In this document: one piece after another, positions 28,963-37,181 of the stretch | How the letters are laid out: each line of letters starts with the position of its first letter | Position numbering within the stretch: position 1 is the first letter of the stretch | NCBI RefSeq assembly: GCF_002920575.1 | Contig: NZ_PQSQ01000017.1 | Location: forward strand, 43,911-107,910 | DNA length: 64,000 bases | DNA from: Streptomyces sp. Ru73 | GTDB lineage: Bacteria; Actinomycetota; Actinomycetes; Streptomycetales; Streptomycetaceae | Reading direction: 5' to 3' | Position numbers and translations under genes: made by a program | Notes under the pieces: generated by a model | Told to the model about the DNA's origin: nothing | The model's input: the letters and a program-made list of their open reading frames with translations, nothing else | Databases searched by the model: none

Positions 28963-29793
28963 GTGTCCGATCCCCTGCAGGACGCCGCGCCGCACAGCGG
29001 TGAACCGACGGACGAACTTCTCGCGCTGGCTCTGGAGGCCGCCCGCCGGGCCGGTGAGCTGCTGCGCGACGGCCGCCCCGCCGACCTCGGCGTGGCCGCC
29101 ACGAAGACCAGCCCCATCGACGTCGTCACCGAGATGGACGTCGCCTCCGAGAAGCTGATCACCGCGTTCCTCTCCGAGCGCCGCCCCGAGGACGGCTTCC
29201 TGGGCGAGGAGGGCGCCAGCACCGAGGGCTCCAGCGGCGTGCGCTGGGTGATCGACCCGATCGACGGGACGGTCAACTACCTCTACGGGCTGCCCTCCTG
29301 GGCCGTTTCCATCGCCGCCCAGAAGGACGGCGAGACGATCGTCGGCGTGGTCGCGGCCCCGGAGCGCGGCGAGACCAGCCACGCCGTGCTCGGCGGCGGC
29401 GCCTTCCTGAATGGCGCGCCGGTCCGGGTGCGGCCCGCGCCGCCGCTCTCCCAGGCGCTGGTCGGCACCGGCTTCGGGTACGTGGCCGAGCGGCGCGCCG
29501 CCCAGGCCGCCGTGCTCGGCTCCCTGCTCCCGCAGGTGCGTGACATCCGGCGCGGCGGCTCGGCCGCGATCGACCTCTGCGACGTGGCCTGCGGCCGGCT
29601 CGACGCCTACTACGAGCGGGGACTGAACCCCTGGGACTTCGCGGCCGGCGAGCTGATCGCCCGCGAGGCCGGCGCCCGCACCGGCGGCCGCCCCGGCGAG
29701 CCGGTGTCCCCGGAGCTCACCGTCGCCGGCTCCCCGGCCGTGTTCGAGGCCCTGCAGCCGCTGCTGGAGGACCTGGGCGCCTGGCACGACTGA
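28963..29793 (+). CDS. Inositol monophosphatase family protein
   Basis: A 276-residue Mg2+-dependent phosphatase of the IMPase/FBPase superfamily. Metal-site motifs: EEG (LGEEGAS), DPIDGTVNYLYGLP, and the late GLNPWDFAAGELIAREAG. Substrates in the family include inositol-1-phosphate, histidinol phosphate, fructose bisphosphate and PAP; this locus is annotated only as monophosphatase in relatives. GTG 28963 follows AAGGAG. Complete, followed by a terminator. Confidence 0.92.
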   Translation: MSDPLQDAAPHSGEPTDELLALALEAARRAGELLRDGRPADLGVAATKTSPIDVVTEMDVASEKLITAFLSERRPEDGFLGEEGASTEGSSGVRWVIDPIDGTVNYLYGLPSWAVSIAAQKDGETIVGVVAAPERGETSHAVLGGGAFLNGAPVRVRPAPPLSQALVGTGFGYVAERRAAQAAVLGSLLPQVRDIRRGGSAAIDLCDVACGRLDAYYERGLNPWDFAAGELIAREAGARTGGRPGEPVSPELTVAGSPAVFEALQPLLEDLGAWHD

Positions 29794-29942
29794 CGGGGCC
29801 CCGGAGGCGCCGTACGGGTCCCGCAGACCCGCAGGACGCCGTACAGCGCGTACAGCCCGTACGCCGCCGTACGACCCCGCCCCGGCCGCGTACGGCCCGC
29901 ACAGCGGCCGTGCAGCCCCCGTACGGGCCCGGACACGACAAA

Positions 29943-29976
29943 GCGCCCCGGCACCGTCCCCTCGGTGCCGAGGCGC
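29943..29976. terminator. Hairpin terminator between the monophosphatase and a small minus-strand gene
   Basis: GGCACCG / CGGTGCC (7 bp, six-base loop) extended outward by GCGCC / GGCGC. It separates convergent genes ending at 29793 and 30000. Confidence 0.72.
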
Positions 29977-29999
29977 CCTCGTCACTGGGCGAGGCGGAG

Positions 30000-30173
30000 T
30001 CAGGCGCTCGGAGCGCCGACCTCCACGCCGTGCTCGGAGGCCAGCCGCTGCAGGTCCTCCAGCTCGGCCTGCTCGACGTCGGCGAGGAAGTCGTCGCCGG
30101 TTTCGCGGGCCCGGTCCAGGTCGGCTTCGGTGTTCTTTATGCGCTGCAGAATGCCTGCGGTGAACGCGTCCAT
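30000..30173 (-). CDS. Small conserved Streptomyces protein (57 aa)
   Basis: A 57-residue acidic, fully helical-looking protein starting MDAFTAGILQRIKNTEADL and continuing with charged heptad-like sequence (DDFLADVEQAELEDLQRLA). No Cys, no membrane segment. The ATG at 30173 has GAGGGGG six bases upstream; the frame extends further upstream but without coding character. The same small gene sits between the monophosphatase and cutR in other Streptomyces, as I remember. Function unknown; the helical pattern suggests a coiled-coil partner protein. Confidence 0.78.
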   Translation of the reverse strand: MDAFTAGILQRIKNTEADLDRARETGDDFLADVEQAELEDLQRLASEHGVEVGAPSA

Positions 30174-30529
30174 GGTGCGCCCCCTCGTCGTGGGTCGGTG
30201 GCACGGGGGTGTGCCGACGGGTGTGGGCCCCTCGTCCACGGGGGTGTGGCAGAGGGAGATCACGGCGTGGTCCCTGCGGGCTGCCGTCCGGAGCATCTGG
30301 GTACGGCGTCGTGCAGGGCGTGATCGCGAGTGTGCAATCGTCCTCCCCATGCCGAACCTCACGGAAACCTCAGAGGGGCGGTGAATCGCTGCCAATCGGG
30401 TAGCCGCAGTCACCCTGTGGGCCCCCGCACCTCCTCTTACAGCCGGTTTACGGCTCTTCGGGGCAGGATGGACGTGCTCGAATTTTGTGTGCGCCCTGCC
30501 CGGCGGGGCCGTGAGGAAGGACTAGCGAC
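30174..30529. other. Intergenic region upstream of cutRS
   Basis: 356 bases. It should hold the promoter of the small minus gene near 30200-30350 and that of cutR near 30400-30500. A small inverted repeat AGCCG-GTTTA-CGGCT at 30441-30455 lies where cutR autoregulation would be expected. No gene seen. Confidence 0.4.
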
Positions 30530-31183
30530 GTGCGTGTACTCGTCGTCGAGGACGAGCAGCTGCTCGCCGATGCGGTGGCCACCGGACTGCGCCGGGAGGC
30601 CATGGCGGTCGACGTGGTGTACGACGGCGCGGCCGCGCTGGAGCGCATCGCGGTCAACGACTACGACGTCGTCGTGCTGGACCGCGACCTCCCGCGGGTC
30701 CACGGCGACGACGTCTGCCGCAAGATCGTCGAGCTGGGCATGCCCACCCGCGTCCTGATGCTGACCGCCTCCGGCGACGTCAGCGACCGCGTCGAGGGCC
30801 TGGAGATCGGCGCCGACGACTACCTCCCCAAGCCGTTCGCGTTCACCGAGCTGACCGCCCGCGTACGGGCCCTCGGACGCCGCACGACCGTGGCGCTGCC
30901 GCCGGTCCTGGAGCGCGCCGGCATCAAGCTCGACCCGAACCGCCGCGAGGTCTTCCGCGACGGCAAGGAGGTCCAGCTCGCGCCCAAGGAGTTCGCGGTG
31001 CTGGAGGTCCTGATGCGCAGCGAGGGCACGGTCGTCTCGGCCGAGCAGCTGCTCGAGAAGGCCTGGGACGAGAACACCGACCCCTTCACGAACGTCGTCC
31101 GGGTGACCGTCATGACGCTGCGCCGCAAGCTCGGCGAGCCCGCCGTGATCGTGACCGTACCGGGCTCCGGCTACCGGATCTGA
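30530..31183 (+). CDS. cutR: Response regulator CutR (OmpR family)
   Basis: A 217-residue OmpR-type regulator: receiver domain with acidic pocket EDE (7-9), phospho-acceptor Asp51 (VVLDRDLP), Lys in YLPKPFAF, and a C-terminal winged helix ending VTVMTLRRKLGEPAVIVTVPGSGYRI. GTG 30530 follows GAGGAAGG. It forms an operon with cutS, ten bases away. In Streptomyces CutRS was first linked to antibiotic repression and later to secretion and disulfide stress of the cell envelope. Gene order hemH - monophosphatase - small gene - cutRS matches S. coelicolor. Confidence 0.95.
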   Translation: MRVLVVEDEQLLADAVATGLRREAMAVDVVYDGAAALERIAVNDYDVVVLDRDLPRVHGDDVCRKIVELGMPTRVLMLTASGDVSDRVEGLEIGADDYLPKPFAFTELTARVRALGRRTTVALPPVLERAGIKLDPNRREVFRDGKEVQLAPKEFAVLEVLMRSEGTVVSAEQLLEKAWDENTDPFTNVVRVTVMTLRRKLGEPAVIVTVPGSGYRI

Positions 31184-31193
31184 GCACCCCACC

Positions 31194-32438
31194 ATGGCCA
31201 CCACACCCGCGGCGCCCCCGTCGCCGCCCGCACCGCCCAAGCCCACCTGGGACCCCAAGCCGCCGGTCCGCCCGTTCCCCTGGCTGCGCCCGACCATCCG
31301 CATAAGGCTCACGCTGCTGTACGGCGGAATGTTCCTGATGGCCGGCATCGTGCTGCTCGCCATCATCTACATGCTGGCCGCCAACGCGCTCCAGGACGGC
31401 AACCAGCTGCCGTTCAAGATCATCGGCTCGGACTTCCGGATCGTCACCGACCGCTGCCCCGGCGCGGCCACCAACAACGTCGACCAGCTGAACTCGGCCA
31501 TCAACACCTGCATCTCCCAGCAGCGCGCGGTGGCCCTGAACAACCTGCTGAACCGCTCCCTGATGGCGCTGGTCGGCCTTACCATCGTGGCGTTCGCCTT
31601 CGGGTACGCGATGGCGGGCCGCGTCCTCTCGCCGCTGGGCCGCATCACGCGGACCGCGCAGCGGGTCGCCGGCTCGGACCTGCACCGCCGGATCGAGCTG
31701 GGCGGCCCGGACGACGAGCTGAAGGAGCTCGCCGACACCTTCGACGAGATGCTGGACCGGCTGGACCGCGCGTTCGAGTCGCAGCAGCGCTTCGTGGCGA
31801 ACGCCTCGCACGAGCTGCGCACCCCCCTGGCGATCAACCGCACGCTCCTCGAAGTGCAGCTCGCCGACCCCGACGCCTCGCCGGAGCTGGCCCAGCTGGG
31901 CAAGACCCTGCTGGCCACCAACGAGCGCAGCGAACAGCTCGTCGAGGGACTGCTGCTGCTCGCGCGCAGCGAGAACAAGATCGTGGACCGGAAGCCGGTC
32001 GACCTCTCCGAGGTCGCCTCGCAGGCCATCGAACAGGCCCGCGCCGAGGCCGAGGCCAAGGGCGTGGAGCTGCGCGGGGTACGCAAGCAGGTCTTCGTGC
32101 AGGGCAACGGCGTCCTCCTGGAGCGCATCGCGCTGAACCTCGTACAGAACGCCGTGCGGTACAACGTCCCCGAGGGATGGGTGGAGGTCACCACCGAGGC
32201 GCAGCCCGGCTGGGCGGTGCTGGTGGTCTCCAATACGGGCCCGGTGGTCCCCGCCTACGAGGTGGAGAACATCTTCGAACCGTTCAGACGGCTCCGTACG
32301 GAGCGCACGGGCAGCGACAAGGGCGTGGGCCTCGGCCTGTCCATCGTGCGGTCCGTGGTCCGGGCGCACGACGGGCAGATCACGGCCGTGCCGCGGGAGG
32401 GCGGGGGCCTGGACATGCGCGTGGTGCTCCCGGTGTGA
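31194..32438 (+). CDS. cutS: Sensor histidine kinase CutS
   Basis: A 414-residue membrane kinase. A Pro-rich N-terminal tail precedes membrane helix 1 (about 38-62); a short extracellular loop (63-120) holds exactly two cysteines, Cys88 and Cys106; helix 2 is about 122-145, followed by HAMP, HisKA with ASHELRTPLA (His206) and an HATPase domain (NLVQNAVRYN, GVGLGLSIVRSVV). The paired extracellular cysteines are, from published work as I recall, the disulfide sensor by which CutS reports failing protein folding outside the cell. ATG 31194. Partner CutR is directly upstream. Confidence 0.95.
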   Translation: MATTPAAPPSPPAPPKPTWDPKPPVRPFPWLRPTIRIRLTLLYGGMFLMAGIVLLAIIYMLAANALQDGNQLPFKIIGSDFRIVTDRCPGAATNNVDQLNSAINTCISQQRAVALNNLLNRSLMALVGLTIVAFAFGYAMAGRVLSPLGRITRTAQRVAGSDLHRRIELGGPDDELKELADTFDEMLDRLDRAFESQQRFVANASHELRTPLAINRTLLEVQLADPDASPELAQLGKTLLATNERSEQLVEGLLLLARSENKIVDRKPVDLSEVASQAIEQARAEAEAKGVELRGVRKQVFVQGNGVLLERIALNLVQNAVRYNVPEGWVEVTTEAQPGWAVLVVSNTGPVVPAYEVENIFEPFRRLRTERTGSDKGVGLGLSIVRSVVRAHDGQITAVPREGGGLDMRVVLPV

Positions 32439-32693
32439 GTGTTCCGGCCACGCGCCCGCGGGTCCGGCTTGACGCGGCCCGGGGCGGCCGGTCATCCTTC
32501 GCCCCGAGTTCGCTTTGCGCGGAATTCGACCGGTCCGTTCGCGAGTCCGGACGTGTGTGATCGATCACAGGCGCGAATTCCGTGTCGTCTACTCTCCGTG
32601 ATCGCCATGGCCTCCGGAAGGCCGGGAAACTCCGGGTTTCCCGGGGGTCCGATCACGGGAAGTACACGTGATGGCAAGCGCGAGGTGCGACTT

Positions 32694-32713
32694 TAGGACC
32701 GTGTACGGTCCTA
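32694..32713. promoter_or_regulatory. 20-bp palindrome (operator candidate) in the 438-base gap before the DUF4193 gene
   Basis: TAGGACCGTGTACGGTCCTA: nine-bp arms with two central bases, too tight to form a hairpin, so it reads as a binding site for a dimer. It lies 163 bases upstream of the DUF4193 start. The rest of 32439-32876 shows no gene. It drops to lower GC near 32755-32800 (GAGTAACAGACC, GAGGCAAAATCT), the probable promoter and 5' leader. Confidence 0.6.
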
Positions 32714-32876
32714 TCGCCATCCAATCCGATCACCTCTTCAGGGGTGCGGTTGGGTGTCGATTGAGTAACAGACCTTGATGTGAGGCAAAATCTCCGCCTC
32801 AGGTCGGGCACAAGTCCGGCCTCTCACGCGTTACGAGCGCTGAGACACCGCAGACACCCAGAGGGGGAGAGCGACC

Positions 32877-33179
32877 ATGGCTACGGATTACGACACACCA
32901 CGCAAGACCGATGACGACCTCAACGAGGACAGCATCGAAGAGCTGAAGTCGCGGCGGAACGACAAGTCCGCCTCGGCCGTCGACGTCGACGAGTTCGAGC
33001 AGGCCGAGGGCCTGGAGCTGCCCGGCGCCGACCTGTCCAACGAAGAGCTCGCCGTGCGGGTCCTGCCCAAGCAGCAGGACGAGTTCACCTGCATGAGCTG
33101 CTTCCTGGTCCACCACCGCAGCCAGCTGGCCGCGGAGGACAAGAACGGCCAGCCCATCTGCCGCGACTGCGCGGCCTGA
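32877..33179 (+). CDS. DUF4193 family protein (zinc-ribbon-like)
   Basis: A 100-residue acidic protein conserved throughout actinobacteria. It starts MATDYDTPRKTDDDLNED and ends with two cysteine pairs, TCMSC and CRDCAA, which form a likely zinc ribbon. The mycobacterial counterpart is of unknown function. ATG 32877 follows GAGGGGGAGAG. Long structured leader upstream with a 20-bp palindrome. Monocistronic as far as can be seen, in a conserved place just after cutRS. Confidence 0.9.
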   Translation: MATDYDTPRKTDDDLNEDSIEELKSRRNDKSASAVDVDEFEQAEGLELPGADLSNEELAVRVLPKQQDEFTCMSCFLVHHRSQLAAEDKNGQPICRDCAA

Positions 33180-33293
33180 GGGCGGGCCGGGGCCATGGCG
33201 CGCACGCACCCGCGAGGGAGACCCCCGGTGGTCTCCCCGGCGGACGCCGCAGCGAGCCCCGGTCACCGGGACGACGGCGTGAGGTGAAGCTCA

Positions 33294-34169
33294 GTGAAAC
33301 CGTTCCGTAGAGGCAAGCAGGGCGAGACCGGTCCGGCGGCCGGCGCACGATCACGCGAGGAAACCGCGCCCGTGCCCGCCGACCAGGCCGCCCTCCCCGC
33401 GGAGCGGGACACCCGAGCGCCGAGGGAGCGTGGCCGCGCGGCCACGCTCGCGGCCAGAACGGCGGACGGCGCGCGCAAGCGCGGCGCCACGGTGCGGTCG
33501 GGGCTCTCCTGGGCCGCCGACCGGATCATCGAGACCGCCCCGCGGATCCCGGTCCGCGACCTGGCGACGCTGCGCCGCCAGTTCCCCGGCCTGACCCCCG
33601 AGGAGCTGGCCGACAAACTCGTCGCGGGGGCGACGAGGAGCACCGCCACCGTCGGTGCCGGAGTGGGCGCGGCGGCCATGCTGCCGGTGCCGCCCGCGAT
33701 GCCGGCCGAGCTGGCCGCCGAGGTCGTCGGCGTGGCCACGGTCGAGATCAAACTCATCGCCGAGCTGCACGAGGTCTACGGCCTCCGTGCGCAGGGCGGC
33801 TTCGGCGCCCGTGGCCTGGCCTACCTCCAGGCATGGACGGAGGAGCGCGGCGTCGACATCGCCGCGCCCGCCTCGCTGAACCTCGCGCTCGGCGGCCAGA
33901 TGAAGCGCGAGCTGCGCCAGCAGATCATGAAGCGCATGATGCGCAACCTCCCCAGCATGACCCCCTTCATGGTGGGCGCCGCCGTCGGCGCGGTCATGAA
34001 CCGCAGGGACACCGCCAAGCTGGCCGCCAAGGTCCGCCAGGACCTGCGGCGCCGCCAGGTCCCCTGGGACGCGCTCCCCGATCCCGCCCGGCCCCGCCGC
34101 AAGTGGCTCGACGGACGTGCCAGACCCCGGCTGACCACCCGCCGCGAGCCCGGCAGAGACGACGACTGA
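33294..34169 (+). CDS. Conserved EcsC-like hypothetical protein
   Basis: A 291-residue protein. A basic, charged N-terminal 60 residues is followed by PRIPVRDLATLRRQFPGLTPEELADKLV, then a Gly-Ala-rich segment (GAGVGAAAMLPVPPAMPAEL) and helices with VATVEIKLIAELHEVYG, typical of EcsC-like proteins of actinobacteria; later GAAVGAVMNRRDT is a second Gly-rich segment. The C-terminus is strongly basic. No clear signal peptide. Start GTG 33294 has only a weak AGGTG upstream, and other starts a few codons later are possible. Function unknown; peripheral membrane association is likely. Confidence 0.75.
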   Translation: MKPFRRGKQGETGPAAGARSREETAPVPADQAALPAERDTRAPRERGRAATLAARTADGARKRGATVRSGLSWAADRIIETAPRIPVRDLATLRRQFPGLTPEELADKLVAGATRSTATVGAGVGAAAMLPVPPAMPAELAAEVVGVATVEIKLIAELHEVYGLRAQGGFGARGLAYLQAWTEERGVDIAAPASLNLALGGQMKRELRQQIMKRMMRNLPSMTPFMVGAAVGAVMNRRDTAKLAAKVRQDLRRRQVPWDALPDPARPRRKWLDGRARPRLTTRREPGRDDD

Positions 34170-34387
34170 CCCGGCTCACGCCAGCAGCCCCGTACGGCCT
34201 CCCGCTCGCCATAAGCCCCTCGCCAGGAGCCCCATACCCCCGCGGCCCCGCGAGACCGCCCCGCGAGACCTCCGTACCGCTCTCTCCCCGAGCCCCTCTC
34301 GTCTCCGGCGCGACCGGCGGCCCCGGACCCGGACGACTCGAACAGCCCGGACACTCAGACGGCCCGGACGGCCCGGATGCCCGGCCC

Positions 34388-34831
34388 TCAGGCCCGGATC
34401 GCCGCCAGCGCCGCCGCCAGCTCCTCCGGACGCCGCGTCGACAAGTAGACGTACGGCGTCGGGTCCTCCGGATCGGTCACCTCGACCCGCACCGCCGTCG
34501 GGATGTAGCTCCGCATCACCATGAACGCCCGGGTGTCCGCCTTGTACGTACGCCACGCCCGCGCCTCCTCGGCGTCCAGGACGTGCGCCTCGCCCAGCGC
34601 CGCGGCCGGGATCTTCGCGTCCCCCGCGATCAGCGAGCCCGCCACGACCCGGATGCGGGCCGAGCCGTACGCGCTCACCAGCACCGCGGCCAGCGCCGCG
34701 CCGCCCACCAGCCCGCCCAGCATCGGCAGCGTCCCGAGCGGCAGCAGCATCAGCGCGCAGGCGACACCGACGGCAGCGGCGATCACCCACCAGGAACGGG
34801 GGGCGGTGAGGCGTTCTTCGTACGACTGCAT
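34388..34831 (-). CDS. DUF3093 family membrane protein
   Basis: A 147-residue protein with two adjacent membrane helices near the N-terminus (WWVIAAAVGVACALMLLPLG and LGGLVGGAALAAVLVSAYG) and a soluble C-terminal domain of PH-like beta strands (IRVVAGSLIAGDAKIP, VRVEVTDPEDPTPYVYLSTRR). Conserved next to dut in actinobacteria. ATG 34831 gives the family N-terminus MQSYEERLTAPRSWW. Divergent from the thioesterase gene, 58 bases apart. Function unknown. Confidence 0.85.
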   Translation of the reverse strand: MQSYEERLTAPRSWWVIAAAVGVACALMLLPLGTLPMLGGLVGGAALAAVLVSAYGSARIRVVAGSLIAGDAKIPAAALGEAHVLDAEEARAWRTYKADTRAFMVMRSYIPTAVRVEVTDPEDPTPYVYLSTRRPEELAAALAAIRA

Positions 34832-34875
34832 GGGTCCAGCTTTGCACGTGCGCGCGCATGCTCCGCGCGCGCGGG

Positions 34876-34881
34876 TAGGGT
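34876..34881 (+). promoter_or_regulatory. -10 hexamer of a leaderless promoter
   Basis: TAGGGT, eight bases before the GTG at 34890, with no Shine-Dalgarno between. This implies a leaderless mRNA for the thioesterase-dut-DUF3710 operon. Confidence 0.55.
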
Positions 34882-34889
34882 CTCCACCT

Positions 34890-35483
34890 GTGAGTGGAGC
34901 CAATGATTCGCCGACCCGGCTGACGCCGCCCCCGGAGGCCACCCCGCCGGTACGGCACCCCGACGCCCCGGCGCCCGGAGAACTGCTCGGCGCGCACTAC
35001 GACCGATGTTTCGGCTGCGGCGGTGAGCAGCCGCACGGCCTGCACCTGGAGGCGCGGGCCGGCGAGGGCGTACGCGTCAGCGCGGAGTTCACCGTCAAGG
35101 AGGCCCACCAGGGCGCCCCGGGCCTCGCGCACGGCGGCGTGCTGGCCACGGCCCTGGACGAGACGCTCGGCTCGCTCAACTGGCTGCTGCAGGCCATCGC
35201 GGTGACCGGCCGGCTGGAGACCGACTTCCTGCGCCCGGTGCCGGTCGGCACGGTCCTGCACCTGGACGCCGAGGTCACCGCCGTGCACGGACGGAAGATC
35301 TACTCCCGCGCCGAGGGCCGGATCGGCGGCCCGGACGGCCCGGTCGCCGTCCGCGCCGAGGCCGTCTTCATCGAGGTGAAGGTCGAGCACTTCATCGACA
35401 ACGGCCGGCCCGAGGAGATCCGGGCCGCGATGGCCGACCCCGACCAGGTACGCCGCGCCCGCGCATTCGAGGTGAACCCGTGA
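34890..35483 (+). CDS. PaaI/hotdog-fold thioesterase
   Basis: A 197-residue hotdog-fold acyl-CoA thioesterase of the PaaI type. An N-terminal CFGCGGEQPHGLHLEA segment and the catalytic-loop LAHGGVLATALDETLG are visible, followed by TGRLETDFLRPVPVGT. The first 35 residues are Pro-rich and not conserved. GTG 34890 is chosen from the leaderless promoter. Its stop overlaps the dut GTG (GTGA), so the two are translationally coupled. Substrate not known; the pairing with dut is a conserved feature of Streptomyces. Confidence 0.88.
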   Translation: MSGANDSPTRLTPPPEATPPVRHPDAPAPGELLGAHYDRCFGCGGEQPHGLHLEARAGEGVRVSAEFTVKEAHQGAPGLAHGGVLATALDETLGSLNWLLQAIAVTGRLETDFLRPVPVGTVLHLDAEVTAVHGRKIYSRAEGRIGGPDGPVAVRAEAVFIEVKVEHFIDNGRPEEIRAAMADPDQVRRARAFEVNP

Positions 35484-36013
35484 CCCCTCAGGCACAGGAG
35501 CCGCGGAACCCCGTGGACGTGCAGATCCGGCGGCTCGATCCGGAGGTTCCGCTGCCCGCCTACGGGCACCCGGGCGACGCGGGGGCCGACCTCGTGACCA
35601 CCGAGGCGGCCGAACTGGCCCCGGGGGAGCGGACGGTGCTGCCCACGGGGGTGGCCATCGCGCTGCCCGAGGGGTACGCCGCGTTCGTGCACCCGCGGTC
35701 GGGCCTCGCTGCCCGCTGCGGTGTGGCGCTCGTGAATGCCCCCGGGACGGTGGATGCCGGGTACCGTGGGGAGATCAAGGTGATCGTGGTCAATCTGGAC
35801 CCGCGCGAGACCGTGCGGTTCGAGAGGTTCGACCGGATCGCCCAACTGGTCGTCCAGCAGGTCGAGAAGGTGCGCTTCCACGAGGTGGCGGAGCTTCCCG
35901 GCTCGGCGCGGGCCGAGGGGGGATTCGGGTCCACCGGCGGCCATGCGGCGGTGGGCGGCCCCACGGGCGGGAATGGATACGCATCGGTCGGTGCCGACCG
36001 GGAAGGACAGTGA
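35480..36013 (+). CDS. dut: dUTP diphosphatase (trimeric dUTPase)
   Basis: A 177-residue dUTPase: dUTP to dUMP + PPi, keeping uracil out of DNA and feeding dTMP synthesis. The five trimeric motifs are visible: AGADLVT (1), HPRSGLAAR (2), VNAPGTVDAGYRGEIKV (3), RIAQLVVQ (4) and GGFGSTGGH (5). The C-terminal extension after motif 5 is Gly-rich. GTG 35480 overlaps the thioesterase stop by four bases. The DUF3710 gene follows at once. Confidence 0.95.
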   Translation: MTPQAQEPRNPVDVQIRRLDPEVPLPAYGHPGDAGADLVTTEAAELAPGERTVLPTGVAIALPEGYAAFVHPRSGLAARCGVALVNAPGTVDAGYRGEIKVIVVNLDPRETVRFERFDRIAQLVVQQVEKVRFHEVAELPGSARAEGGFGSTGGHAAVGGPTGGNGYASVGADREGQ

Positions 36014-36014
36014 C

Positions 36015-36776
36015 GTGTTCGGACGTCGCAAGAAGAACGAGGCTCCAGACGACGCGGTCGAGGCGGTCGATCCTGCCGAGGAGACGACGGACGAGTCCGG
36101 CGCGGACGAGGAGAGTTACGGCGTGAACCTGCCGCCGGCCCCGCGCCCCGACGGCCCCTGGGACGTCTCCGAGGTCGGCAACCCCGGCGAGGGCCGGGTG
36201 GACCTGGGCGGCCTCTTCGTGCCGGGCGTGGAGGGCATGGAGCTGCGGGTGGAGGTCGCGGGTGACGCGATCGTCGCGGCGACCATCGTGCTGCAGGACA
36301 GCGCCGTGCAGCTGCAGGCCTTCGCGGCCCCCAAGAACGAGGGCATCTGGGGCGAGGTCCGGCAGGAGATCGCCTCCGGCATCACCCAGCAGGGCGGCGT
36401 CATCGACGAGGTCGACGGCCCGCTGGGCTGGGAGCTGCGCGCCCAGGTGCCGGTGCAGCTGCCCGACGGGACGAACGGCGTGCAGGTCGTGCGGTTCGTC
36501 GGCGTGGACGGCCCGCGCTGGTTCCTGCGCGGCGTGATCTCCGGCCAGGGCGCGGTGCAGCCGCAGGCCGCCGGGCTGCTGGAGCAGATCTTCCGGGACA
36601 CGGTCGTGGTGCGCGGCGACGGCCCGATGGCGCCCCGCGACCCGATCGTCCTCAAGCTGCCCGAGGACGCCCAGATGGTGCCCGAGGGCGTCCAGCAGGA
36701 CGACGCCTCGCAGTCCCGCTTCGGCGGCGGCGTGGAGCGCCTGGAGCGCGGCCCGGAGATCACCGAGATCCGCTGA
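36015..36776 (+). CDS. DUF3710 family protein
   Basis: A 253-residue cytoplasmic protein conserved in actinobacteria and regularly found after dut. It starts FGRRKK, has an acidic stretch (residues 10-35), then a folded domain beginning NLPPAPRPDGPWDVSE with DLGGLFVPGVEGMELRVEV and a late WFLRGVISGQGA motif. GTG 36015 follows GGAAGGA at seven bases; an in-frame start further left would overlap dut with no ribosome site. Function unknown. A strong terminator closes the operon. Confidence 0.9.
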   Translation: MFGRRKKNEAPDDAVEAVDPAEETTDESGADEESYGVNLPPAPRPDGPWDVSEVGNPGEGRVDLGGLFVPGVEGMELRVEVAGDAIVAATIVLQDSAVQLQAFAAPKNEGIWGEVRQEIASGITQQGGVIDEVDGPLGWELRAQVPVQLPDGTNGVQVVRFVGVDGPRWFLRGVISGQGAVQPQAAGLLEQIFRDTVVVRGDGPMAPRDPIVLKLPEDAQMVPEGVQQDDASQSRFGGGVERLERGPEITEIR

Positions 36777-36796
36777 CCGCGCCCGCACGCATCCCG

Positions 36797-36837
36797 GCGG
36801 CCCGCGACGCCCCGTACGGAGGGGCTTCGCGGGCCGC
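36797..36837. terminator. Long hairpin terminator after DUF3710
   Basis: 17-bp stem (GCGGCCCGCGACGCCCC with its complement, one C/T mismatch), seven-base loop. It would end the thioesterase-dut-DUF3710 transcript from the left and could also end the minus-strand RNA expected from element B at 37000. Confidence 0.85.
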
Positions 36838-36934
36838 GTGCCGCCGTACTGCAGGGACTGCAGGGGTGCCGTCGCCCGTGCCGCCGTACTGCAGGGGCGC
36901 CGCGGGCCGCGGGGACGGCAGGGTGCGGCCGCGT

Positions 36935-37019
36935 GCCGCCTTACCGTTTCGCCCCTCGTTCCCCCTACGGGGGTGTTTTGGGGTCCCCTTCTCAACACAG
37001 TAATGGGCGGCACCGACAG
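36935..37019 (-). promoter_or_regulatory. Duplicated intergenic element, copy B: ECF-like promoter plus structured leader
   Basis: Minus-strand copy of the element at 18742: CTGTCGG, ten bases, TACTGTGTTGAG, one base, AGGGG, later CACCCCC-GTA-GGGGGAA and GAGGGGCGAAACGG. Same order and same spacing in the promoter part. A transcript would run left and away from kdpD, toward the hairpin at 36797-36837, giving a noncoding RNA of about 190 bases. The 405-base gap 36777-37181 also has CGTGCCGCCGTACTGCAGGG repeats (36836, 36879) but no gene. Confidence 0.5.
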
Positions 37020-37181
37020 CCCCGCCGCCCCCACAGCTGCCCGCCCCGCCGTGGCCGTCAGGGTCGCGTCAAAACCGTTCCGCCGGGTCCCCGTATGCGG
37101 CGTTCGTCCTGTTCCCGGTCGGTAGGGTCGGCAGCGGTAACGGCCCGGTCATGGGCAGCTCGACGGTAAGACAATGGGGCC

